A stretch of 64,000 bases of DNA from Cymbidium sinense (Eukaryota; Streptophyta; Magnoliopsida; Asparagales; Orchidaceae): contig CM038217.1 of assembly GCA_021442155.1 (NCBI GenBank), positions 145,139,643-145,203,642 of the forward strand, given 5' to 3'. Below, piece by piece: positions 36,370-47,283 of the stretch (the first letter of the stretch is position 1; every line of letters starts with the position of its first letter). The position numbers were made by a program, and so were the translations under genes. Below the pieces are notes generated by a model. The model saw only the letters and a list, made by a program, of their open reading frames with translations. It was not told where the DNA came from and did not search any database.

Positions 36370-36432
36370 CAAAAGAAGGAAGAAGAAAGAAGAAGAAAAG
36401 GAAGAAGAAAAAGAAGAAAAGAAGAAAGAAAA
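36370..36432. repeat. GAA/GAAA purine-rich microsatellite in B
   Basis: About 60 bases of GAAG/AAGAAA repeats on the plus strand. The reverse counterpart in C is at 58531-58580; the A LTRs have only a short version (near 18715 and 48270). Confidence 0.85.
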
Positions 36433-37766
36433 AATGAAGCTTGAAAACCCCCATAATAATGAATTCCTTTCTTGTAATTTAATTCATTTGTAATCTGGGT
36501 TGTATAAGGGTAGAGCTATTCCATTTGATATTTTTGGGTTTGTCTTGGTGCACGACACCTTTGTGATTAGCTTTATAAATTGATTGATGATTTGCTTAAA
36601 TTTTGAATTAAGTGGCATCTTTTCTAGTTTCTTTCTTTCTTTATGTATGGCTTAGATGTGGATTAGGCTCTTTAGGAAAAAATAAATCTTTTACCAAACT
36701 TAACAACTCAAAATTAAAATTAAACAACTCATAACCTCACCTAAAGCTTAGGTTTAAAATAAAGATAAAAGAATTAGCAACCTCTTAGTTGGATGAGTAT
36801 TTCTTTTGTAATATCATGCACAACAACATCTTATTTCACTCTTGATTGGAGGGCTTCCACCTTTGCCAGAGAAACTTGGCTTGACCTGTGAGAGTCATGG
36901 TGGAAACTCACCTCCTCCCTTATCGCTGATTTTGGCCAACAACTTTATTTCTCATGCATTAGTCATATGAATCTATTAGCCTGAGTCAAAATAATTGTCC
37001 AAAAATGAAAATAAAAAATGAAATTTGAATTGCATTAGATTTAGGTCATTTGAAGCATGCCCTTTACATTATCTAGTCTATTTAGGGAGTGAGTTTAAGG
37101 ACATAATCTTTTTCTAAATAAATAACAGCCTAGCTATCTTGCATAAGCATAAAGACTTGCCTACATGTATTTAAAATCATAGGAGGAGTTAGTTAGCGGC
37201 CACCCCCAGACATTTATAAGTCCAAGTTGTTGGGTGGTTTGTCTTCTCTTGTGGAGGTAAACCAATTACCCATTTTCATCTTAGATTCAGGTTGTGCTTT
37301 CAACCCTCATCAAAGCTCCCTAGATTTAGGTTCTAAGATTACTTCTCCCCTTTGTGGGCCCTAAGCTTAATTCCTCACCTCTTAGGCATTCCCTTAATCT
37401 TGTGTTAAGGAATCATAAATCCTAAATTTCTAATAAAAGATGCAACTCAAAGAAACTAAATCAATTTCAAAAATGTAAAGCCCAACTATATGATAGTTTG
37501 AGATGCTTACTAGGTTTCCTAGCATCGTGGGCATTTCTTACTTATCTTCCATTTTGGCTTCGATAATAACTCCCTCTCTTTGATCAATCCCATTTGATCT
37601 TCAAAAATAAACCAATCGATTGATAGTCTCTTCCTATTGAAATCTTTGAAGACAGTGATTATTTACCTTAATCGAGAGTTTTCCTAAGGAATCTCATTCC
37701 TTAGGATGTAATTAATTATGGGGGCTAGCCCCTGTAGGGAACTTAACAAACCCGATTTAAAATAAA

Positions 37767-37796
37767 CCCTTCTTTATTTTTCCATGTAAAGTAGGG
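37767..37796. promoter_or_regulatory. Palindrome near the end of B (diverged copy)
   Basis: CCCTTCTTTAT and GTAAAGTAGGG, the counterpart of the perfect palindrome at 20047. Here the left arm has two changes, so the stem is weaker. Confidence 0.5.
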
Positions 37797-38047
37797 GAAG
37801 AATCTCTGGTACATGTGCAGACCCATCGTCCTTAGGAGTCCTTATTAAGGTAATTAGTTCCATTAAAGGGTAGTGACTTCTATCTTTTTAGATAGAACAC
37901 TATTCCTTAATGACGTACTCAATCACCTGAATAAGTACATCTGTGGATCTGCATGGCATCCTAAAAAGATGAATTTATGTATGCTTACCTCTTTCATTTC
38001 TCCCCACAGATTTGAAAGGCGACTCCGTATAGAAATTTTTCACCACA

Positions 38048-38052
38048 GGTAC
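38048..38052. repeat. Right target-site duplication of B (GGTAC)
   Basis: Identical to 29926-29930; see that entry. Confidence 0.85.
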
Positions 38053-38839
38053 TGACATTATGGGTCCTATCAATCCTCCTTCTTCCAAGGTCATAAGTTC
38101 ATCTTAGCTGCCACTAACTACTTTTCCAAGTGGCCAGAGGCAATCCCACTCAGAGAGGTCACATCTCAACATGTACTTCAATTTTTTAGAAATCATATCG
38201 TATATAGGTTTAGGGTGCCTCGATGAATTATATCTGGTAATGGTACTACATTCAAAAATACTAAGATCAACAGCTTCACCAGAAGACACGGTATAGATTG
38301 GAGATACTCCACCATCTACTATCCCAGAGCAAATAACTTAGCAGAAGCATTCAACAAAACTCTCATCCAAATACTAAAGAAGACTCTTGATGACAATGTT
38401 TATTGCCTTGGTTGAATACTACCGCACCACCCAACTCAAGGTTCATTCTACCTTTAGAAGTTTAACTCTCATCATTAAAGATAGCATTGAGTAGCAAGAT
38501 CACTACAAAGAATAATGCAAATTTGCGATTAGAAGAGCTCGAAGGTTTAGAGGAGAGTCGCCTACGGGCGTGCTAGAACCTCGAGTTGTACAATGCCAAA
38601 ATGATTCAAGCTTCTATAAGCTGGTCCACCCTAGGTCTTCCCAAGTAGGAGAACTTGTATTAGTCCTAAGGTGACCAATTGCCCATCAAAAGATGGGAGG
38701 CAAGTTTGAACCCACTTGGGAAGACCCTTATGTCATAGAGAATGCCTACCAAGGAGGATCTTATCAGCTCATTGATTGTAAAGGGGAACACCCGATGCTT
38801 CCAATTAATGGGCTCTATCAAAAGAAATATTACCCATGA
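38053..38839 (+). pseudogene. pol: Integrase of element A, core and C-terminal part (catalytic residues lost)
   Basis: The core resumes at DIMGPINPPSSKGHKFILAA, then NYFSKWPEA, where the first catalytic Asp is Asn. RVPR, a stop, then IISGNGTTFKN follow, with Gly in place of the second Asp. The Glu is kept in NLAEAFNKTLIQ. Beyond DDNVYCLG the frame shifts; C-terminal phrases GGKFEPTWEDPYVIENAY-like, YQLIDCKGEHP and QKKYYP end in TGA at 38837-38839. It resembles X but belongs to another family. With two of three DDE residues lost, this integrase is inactive. Confidence 0.85.
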
Positions 38840-41800
38840 AATAAATCATGTTTGAAAATAATTCTATCAATTAATAGAAAATCTGATTCCATTTTATCAA
38901 AATCTTCTCTTCTTTCAAAGCATTATTTGCTTGTCTTGTGAATCCGTGATGTGTGTTTAGGTAAGTGTAAGAGTCCCCTAGTGGAATCTTATCCCTCTTT
39001 CACAACATAAACACAATCTCTTTGTGCTATTAGAATTGGTGTAAGAGAACCCGAGAGGCATCCTATTTAGATTAACACAACTAAGTTAGAGAGAACCTAA
39101 GTGACATCCTTTCTTAGTGGGAATCCCAACTGCCATCCGTGACATCATTTCATCAAATTCTCCAGCATGTTTAGGTTAGGTGTAAGAGAACTCGAGAGGC
39201 ATCCTATTCCTTTTAACACAAGCACAAAACAAATACTCATATCTTTTATCTCGGGCTATTTTGATGTGAGAGCAAGCACTTGTGGAACTCACTCATTAGT
39301 TGCTCTAAATCCGGTTTACATGCTACCTCGCTAGTATGTCACCCTAGTGATTATTTATTTAGAAGATATGAGTCCTCAGGCTTTCTTCCTAACTTGACCA
39401 TTGCAAACCAATGAGTCCTTTGTTAGTTTGGTAGGCTTCATTACACAGCCAGTAAGCTACCTCATGTTGACTTTATTTAAGAAGATGTGAGTCCCCGAGC
39501 TTTCTTCTTGAAATAATCATCATGATCTAACTAGGTCAAGTATATTGAGGATTAGGATAAGTACCCAAGAGGCTCCTTTCTTCTTAACTACATTTGAGTC
39601 GATGTAAGTCCCCCAACGGCATTCACTCATAGTTGCCTAAGGTTGGATGGCACCTGTTGAGCCGAAGACAGACTATCCAAAAATTAGTTTTGCTATAGAA
39701 TGATGTGAGTCCCCGAGCTTTCTTTCTAAGCTAATTATTGCAAACTGATGGGCACCATAGGTTGGTTGATGTTCGCTATGTTAACTGTAACTCACCCGAT
39801 GGATACACCACTCTTGGTAGATTTGAGTCCTTGAGCTTTCTCCTTGAGTTGTCCATTGAATACCTATTTGATATATGACTAGCCATGTCATCTTCTCCAA
39901 GGTTTTAAGCCCCTCTCCCCCTCGAGCATTCTATTTGGATCAGTCCTTTGGGACCCATTTATACACTACGGTTACTTTGGATTGACGCCCCTTTTCTAGT
40001 ACCCTTGTGGTTGGGGAATTTATTTAGTGGATGCGCATATTCTCCCATGGTTCAGTAAATCTGAGATAATTCTATGCTGATACAAGCTCCTTCTTAGTTT
40101 GATCCCTCACAAACTAACAGGGTCCATGATAAACAAACAAACAAAACAAATAAATTAATTTTCTTGTGGATTAGGAATTCAAGCCTCCAAAGGGCCCTTT
40201 TTCACAAGTAGACATTTTATCTTTAGGGCAATGTCAGCAGAACTCCCTATAGGAATTACCTGACTACTTGAGTTGAGATAAATTCTCGAGTCAGTACTCA
40301 CTTCGTAGTCACCCTTAGGTTGGGTTCAATCTTTTTTTCCATAAGCAGGTTGCTTCTGCAGTCATTCTACTTTGGAAGATGTAAGACTATGATGCATTCT
40401 TTCTAGCATGATTGTCAACCCATTTTAGGTGTTGATATTGCAAAGCAACCCATCACCCAATGGTCTTTGTAGTGGAAGATGTGAGTCCCGAGCTTTCTTC
40501 CCTCAATTGATCATTGCAAACCAAAATCTCCTTTATAGTTCTCCCATGTGGGAAGCTACCCCTTTGGTTGAATAGATAGGTCTAGGATAATATAAGCTCA
40601 TTCTCAGTGTGATCCATCGCAAACTAATGCAATCCATCAAAATAAATAAATCTAAAAATGAAATTAATCTTGACTATCCTTGAGCTGATCTAAGTCCAGA
40701 CATCCACTCAATGACCTCGGGTTTAATTTATTGCCCAAAGTAATCGATCACCCCAATGGTTCCTTATTTTGGAAGATGTGAGTTCCCGTGCTTTGTTCCT
40801 AACTTGACCATTGCACATCGAAAGGCATCCCTCTAGTTAGTTAGTCCTACCTTTTGGTTGGTAGACTATTCCCTTTGGATTGGTAAATCTGAGTTAGCCC
40901 AAGGCCACCACGGCCCCTACTCAGTATAGTCTATCGCAAACCGATGGGACCCATCAAAATAAATTAAAAATAAAATTAATTTTGACTATCTTTGAGATGA
41001 TTTAAGTCCCCCAGAGGCATTCACTCAATAGTCAGCCTTAGGTTGGGTTTGATAAGTTGCCTTGCCAATGGGTCACCCCAGCAACTAGTCCCTACTTTGT
41101 ATGATGTAAATTTACTATGCTTTCTTCCTAGTATAGCTGCTACATACCGAAAGGCACTCCCTTTGGTTGGCTAGTCCTACTATGTGTTTAGTAGACTACC
41201 CCCATTAGATTGGTAAATCTGAGTTAGGTCTAGGCCTCCATGGCTCCTACTCGGTGTAGTCCATCGCATACTAATAGGGCACATTTCAAAATACAAAATT
41301 AAAAATTTGAAACAAAAAAAAAATAATCAATCAATCCAATTCAAATATTTTGCTCCTCCTCAGTGAGATGCAAATTTTTCTAGCTCCCCAACGGGCTTAG
41401 AATTCTAATCCTTTAGTGGATTTCAAAACCCCTCCCTTGTGGATGACTTGAACTTGCCTCCCTAGTGGAAAGTTCACTTTTCTATCCTTGGCAGAGTCAA
41501 AACAAACGCAATTAAACAAACAATAAATTGAAACAAATTCAACTCTCTTCCGTAGTGAAACTTGATAAATCAAATCAAATTTTTTCCTAGTGAGACCCAA
41601 ATCAAATCAAACCTCTCATCCCCTTTTGGATGACTTGAACCTGCTTCCCTAGTGGAAGGTTCACATACTCTATACCTAGTGGATTCCTCCTTCCTTCTCT
41701 TATTTCCTTAAAATAAGTAGAGCCACATTGCACTAAGCTCTGGATTCCTTCTACACCTCAGGTTAGGAGTAGATCATCTCTATTAGTGCTTATGATCGTT

Positions 41801-41867
41801 AAGTGTTGTTGATCGTTTCGATCAACACCAATACCTGCAGTGTTCCTTGTCAGTCACACCATACCTA
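38840..41867 (+). other. 3' untranslated region of element A, repeat-rich
   Basis: Three kilobases between the integrase stop and the polypurine tract, with no supported gene on either strand. It is built of degenerate repeats around GATGTGAGTCCCCGAGCTTTC (with changes) and AGAGGCATCC phrases. No antisense ORF like that of X/Y is visible. Frames such as 41397-41600 on the minus strand have no family resemblance. Confidence 0.6.
39360..41310. repeat. Degenerate interspersed/tandem repeats in the A 3' region
   Basis: A phrase close to GATGTGAGTCCCCGAGCTTT followed by CTTCCTA-CTTGACCATTGCAAACC-like sequence recurs near 39365, 39483, 39700, 39823, 40476, 40776 and 41101. In the right part the order repeats with a period of about 310 bases (AAATCTGAGTTAG near 40895 and 41211, each followed by CATCGCA-AC-AATGGG-like ends). 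The copies differ at many sites. Confidence 0.65.
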
Positions 41868-41879
41868 TTGGGGGCCCTT
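41868..41879 (+). promoter_or_regulatory. Candidate polypurine tract of element A
   Basis: TTGGGGGCCCTT directly precedes the 3' LTR start at 41880. The G-run is short for a polypurine tract but is the only such tract at the expected place. Confidence 0.55.
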
Positions 41880-44524
41880 TCTTGACCTCATTTTTGGAAT
41901 GAGCTCTCAATCCCTCCATCTTAGACATAAGACTTCTCTTAGACATTAAGAGTTCCTTAGTATTAAGAAACTTCTAGTGATTAGGTGAACACTTAACCTA
42001 ACCCTAGAAACTTAGAAGAGTTATTCATAGGAATAGGTCATGCCTTAGGGGTGTTAGAAAAAATTTGCCTACCCTATAGCTTGAACCAACTCACTTCCTT
42101 CCTTCAAGAAAAATTCAAATCAACTCCAAACTTATATCAAGTTCAACCCAAATCAAACTGAATTGAAAACTCAAATTCAAATTCCAAATTTTTTTTCCTA
42201 AGCCCTTTGATTCTATCTTATGAACTTAGTTCAAATCAAATCCAAATCAATTAAAAATCATGAAATTTTCTCAACCCATTTACATCCTAATTTATATTCA
42301 TATATATAAATGAAATATAAATTCAAATCAATCAAACCAAATCCAAAATTCAATACAAATCAACAAATTTTTTCGTAAGCCCTTTGATTTTATCTTATGG
42401 ACTTAGCTCAAACAAAATCCAAATCAATTCAAATTCAAGAAATTTTCTCATAACCCATTTATATTCTTATTTATATTCACAAATATAAATGAATTATAAA
42501 TTCAAATATCCAAAACCAAATTCAAAACTCAAACTCAAATTCAACCAAAATTCAACCTAAGCCTTTCAAGTCAAATTCTTGAACTTAGCCAAATCAAACT
42601 CAAATCAAGCCAAACCCTTGATTTTTCTTCATGATTTAATCAGTCCTTCAATCATGAATCCAAATATAAACATTAACTTCAACCCTCAAACCAAAACTCA
42701 AACCTAAGTCAAACCCATATTCACCCTTTTGACTTGAAATTATCAAATGAATCAAAACCCATTTGACTTCAAATCTCTTGCAAATGGATTTATATTTCAA
42801 TCATAAATCCATATGTGAGTTCAACCAAACTTGAATCAAGCCTTGATCAAACCAACTAAACCAATTAGCTCACTTGACCCAAAGTGGCCAATTTGACCTA
42901 CATGAACCAAAATTCAATTCAATCCAAATCAAAGTGAATTAAGCCAATCCAAACTTCATGTCATATTTGTTGATCATCATAGGTTAATCAATTATCATGA
43001 ATTGGGTCAAACCAAGTCAACCTAGCCCATTGACCAAGTCAACCCTTTAACCCATATGAACCCAAACTAGCCAAATTGCAACCTAAACCAAATTGATTGC
43101 AACCAATGGCTCAAGTTCACTTTGAATTGATTATTGTACTTGACCAAACCCATAATTAAACTCAATTTGATCAATTGGCCTAGACCCAACCTAGCCCAAT
43201 TGACCATGAACTTGACCTAAAGGTCAAATCAAGCCAAAATCAAAAGAAACCAAAATTGATTAAAACAAAGATACAATATATTCCAAATGATCAACCAAAC
43301 CCAAACCAAGCCATGATTCAAGCCAATTTGGTCAATTGGGTCAAATCATCAACTTAGCCCAAATTGACCTAAAGGATCAAATTGGCCAAAATCAAATTAA
43401 ATCAAATTAAACCAAATTAATTGAAACCAATTAAAATATATACTCCAAATAGTCATTTGAACTTGACAACTCTTGGTTTGACCCATTTTGACTAATTGGT
43501 CAACCTAACCCATTTTGACCCGATTTGACCCAAATGGGTCAAATTAACCCAAATTAAACCAAATGAACTTCAAATGACATGAAATTTGGTCAAACTTACT
43601 TTTGACTCATTTCAAATCTGACCAAATCAATTTCAATACCAAATGACCACTTTGACCCTTGGGTCAAGGGCATCCCATGAGAAAAGACACTTTCCCAAGT
43701 GGTCATTTCTCTTCCTTTGCTAATTAGCACTCATCCATTGGTCCACATAGGCACCAAGGACACTAATTTTCTGACCCAAGGAGTGGTTGGGGCAGCCATG
43801 ACTCATGGGGAGGTGAAATCACCTCACCTCTCCCATTGGAACACTTGGCATGAAGGACACTCACCTCCCCTTGGCTAGGACACCCACTTGTCCTTCATGA
43901 CAGCCACTTTCCATGCCTTAGCCAACCATAGGGAGCCACTTTGGATGATTCTCTTCCATTCCCAAGCACCCCAAGCCAAATGACATGACTTTGGAGCCAA
44001 AATTTTAAACAAAAAGTGGATTTTAGTTCATTATGGTTCACTTTTCATTCTAAGGCTTTGGTGGCTAAAGGAAACTCTCATTTTTCTCATTCTCCTCCTC
44101 CTAGTGCTCCCAAAGCCATTGGCAATCACCCCACTTCATTTTGAAGAGAAATACTTGAAAACCAAGTGGATTTTGGCGAGGAAACGATGATCACTGGAGG
44201 AAAAATTGTTTTGACGTGAAGGCGAGGATCTAAGATCAGTCCAAGGCTTCTTCCCTCACTCAACAATGTGCTCAAGTCACCACCATCGCTGAAAATCATC
44301 CCCAGTGAGGTAACCTTCAAAAATCATAGCTAGCCTTAGGATCCCTCATTTTGCGGTAGTTTTTGTACGATTTTAAACAATCTACCCTAGATAATCCCAT
44401 ATTTTTACTTTAAATCATCCCAATTAGAAAATAGAATTTTTTCGGTGTGAATCGGTGAAAACAAGTCCATTTGGGCAAGTTTTCACTTAGAAATCTCTTT
44501 TTTCTTGTTTAAAAATTCTATTTT

Positions 44525-44870
44525 TACTGTCATCGCTAGCGGGCTATAGCCACTGTTGAATCATGGTTCACGGATTGGAGCCTTTGATCACCTGATATGG
44601 ACCGTCTGATGACCATCGTGACGCATCGATGCGGCTCGATCGCACACCGATCACGCGGATTATGGCCTCCGATCATGCGACTGATGCGGATCGACGGTCC
44701 GAGTGAACCCCGTCGCCTGCATCGCTGATGGTCTTCGCCCATAGTCGACGCGCACACCGCAGAGAATTGCGTGCGATGCCGCATGGCACAGTACCTCCAC
44801 ACGACACCACGTGTCCAATCACGTGATACCATGTGGCGCCGCATTGCCATGTTAGTGCCGCATGGATTTT
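44525..44870. other. CpG-rich island of the A 3' LTR with two G-boxes
   Basis: A CG-rich segment in AT-rich surroundings. Two CACGTG palindromes (44808-44813 and 44820-44825) lie twelve bases apart; CACGTG is the core of the plant G-box bound by bZIP and bHLH factors. The counterpart in the 5' LTR is poorly alike and lacks this pair. Confidence 0.55.
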
Positions 44871-46769
44871 CTAATTTAAAAAATTCATTTAAATCACCTG
44901 AAACTTCAAATATTCATAGAAAATAAAATGCTTAACCAAAAATTGTAAACAAGAGCTCGTTGGATTCATCTTCTCTGAGAGGAATCCAATAAAACCAAAA
45001 TCCCCAAATTTTACTAAGTATTTTGAACTTAATTTGAGTTTTAGTAAAAATTAAATTTCTTTAATTAAACCAAAAATACATGTCATATTAAGTTGAAATT
45101 TTTAGAGATTAAAATTGATGTTAAAATACACCTACCATAAAACTTTCAAGTCAAAATGACCTTTATATTAAAAAAAAATTAAATTTTGAGTGCCAAATAA
45201 TTTATTTTTAATAAATAAAATTAGCATAATTCATAAAAATCACTTAAATCAATTGAAACTTTGTAAATTCATAACTAATTGCAGAAAATCCAAAAAAATA
45301 CAAACTCAGATTCATTTTAAAGATAATTTAGAGGAGAATCCGATAAAATTATTTCTAATTGACTTTGAATTGTATATTTTCCTTAATAAATGTTTATTTA
45401 AAAACTTAATAATCCTAATTACTCCTAATGACTTTATTAATTAATTCCAAACTTCTCAAGCATGTTTAGTGGGATGACTTCTGTCTTCCTTAATTTTCTT
45501 GGAATTTATTAATGAGTTAATCAAGAAAATTAATTAATGAACCTCCAATCACTCTCTTAATGTAATTAAGGTTAATTAAGCATGTGAACAGTGGTTTAAT
45601 TCCTTGATTAAGATAATTAAACTTTGTTTAAGTGATTAGGAGGTTTATGGAATGATTTTGGGATATTTTCCTTAAGCTATTCCTAAACCCCTTTCTTCCT
45701 TAATCCAAATCTAATTAAAGGGTTAATCCACTAATGATCTCCTTAATTAATCAAATCAAATTCTCAAAATCAAAATATTACAGAAACTTAATCAATCCTT
45801 CTTGGGTAAATAATTAGGTGTTCAATAACCTAAGTAAACTTACGGAAATCACACATAACCCATACGTGTGGAAAAGGTTATGAAAATACTTAAATTAAAC
45901 CTTTAGCTTAATTAATCATCATTAATTGCATTAGGCATTTCTTTCCTAGGATGCATTATTGATTTAAATTCCTTGTAGTTTTATGTCATACATTGGCTCA
46001 TAATTATTTGATTAAATATGTTAAAGTGGTATAGATAAGGGGTAATTAATGAACTTAATCTACACCTTAACCTAACCAAAGTATAAAATTAATCTAATCA
46101 CCTAAACATTAAACTAAAATAATACACACATGTGGGAATGGGTAAAGACCAGCAAACCTTTTCCTAATTCAAATCAAACTCAATACAAAATGAAAGTCTC
46201 TTTAAACAACTTTTGATTCTCTTTAAATGATCTTACTTCATAAGATTGTCTTTAAGAATTAATTAGAGTGAATGAAATTACATGCTTACATCACCTTATT
46301 TATGTCCTAGCATGCTAAATGTGTATGTCATATGAAAATCATACATTCCTTATGAGTGGCTAAATTCAAAATGAAATATTTTCTTTATGTCAAATTGCAT
46401 GTTTTGGCTAAAATAAAAATATGAGTGGCTATTATCAGTATTAAATTCAAAACTATTTTCAATATCTATAAATCAAATACCTAAAACTGAAAGTGTGCTA
46501 CTTATAATTATTTATAAGCTTGCATGTGGATATAAATATGGAGATGTGCATAGTGTAGCCTTCCTTCTCTTTTCTTTTAGTATGGTTTTGAATAGGATTT
46601 GGAAAAGTGTATAGTTCATTTGAAAAGAACATAAGACTTGCCTAATTCTCTTCCTATTCATTCTTATACTATTACTTAAGAAGGGCATCTACATTTGCAC
46701 ATATAAATTGCATAAATAAAACAAATCAACCAACACAAACTTTTTGCATCTTTCTTTTCCATTAAGTTT

Positions 46770-47283
46770 TTTTGTACATGCTCATGTATTTAAGAAAAGT
46801 GGTATATTAGTCTAGACAACCCTAGGATTGTGAGGCTTTAAGTAGCCCTAAGTAGGTCACCCCTGGTTAACAATGGCATCGTACTCACTTATGCCTTTCA
46901 TACATACATGTGTGCATAGGAAAAATGGATAAGAAAATCTCTTTTCTACTTAATGAAAATCATGCATCATAAAGCATTCAAATTTTCTTAAGCAACTCAC
47001 TTAGCATTCTCTTTCCATGCATTTCTTTTTATACATGCACATGTATTTAAGAAAAGTGGTATATTAGTTTGGACAATCACGGGGTTTTGAGGCTTTAAGT
47101 AGCCCTAAATAGGTCTTGTACCTTACACCCCTGGTTAACAATGGCGTCATACTCACTTATGTTTTTTATACCTGTAAATGTGCATATGAAAAAATGGATA
47201 AAAGGATCACTTTCTTCTACTTAACAAAATCATGCATACATAAAACATTCCAAGTTTCCTTAAGCAACCTCTCTTAACAGTCA
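46770..47283. repeat. Mosaic duplication (257-bp period) in the A 3' LTR
   Basis: ATGTATTTAAGAAAAGTGGT occurs at 46784 and at 47041. Both copies go on through AGTAGCCCTAA, CTGGTTAACAATGGC and ACTCACTTATG. The second copy resembles the single copy in the 5' LTR (17470-17730). The first copy instead shares CCTTTCATACATACA, AAAAATGGATAA, CTTTTCTACT and CTTAAGCAACTCACTTA-like phrases with element C. Confidence 0.7.

Larger units (their letters stand above)
29931..38047 (+). mobile_element. Element B: 8.1-kb LTR without internal region, in the A integrase
   Basis: B begins TATTGACCTTATTTTT and ends AAATTTTTCACCACA. It is collinear with both A LTRs over its whole length but clearly more divergent than they are from each other, so it is a related subfamily. 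No gag or pol sequence lies within. Flanking GGTAC duplications and restoration of the integrase frame prove insertion into A. The simplest reading is a solo LTR formed by LTR-LTR recombination. It carries the same inner landmarks: TTGACC-rich block (31440-32290), island with CpG (33480-33598), A/G-rich GAA tract (36370-36432), conserved block (36838-36930) and palindrome (37767-37796). ORFs inside are not supported. Confidence 0.9.

Noticed and set aside
44536..44850. 104-codon minus-strand ORF, basic and Arg-rich
   Set aside because: It lies in the CpG-rich island, where stops are rare by composition. The counterpart in the 5' LTR has no such frame.
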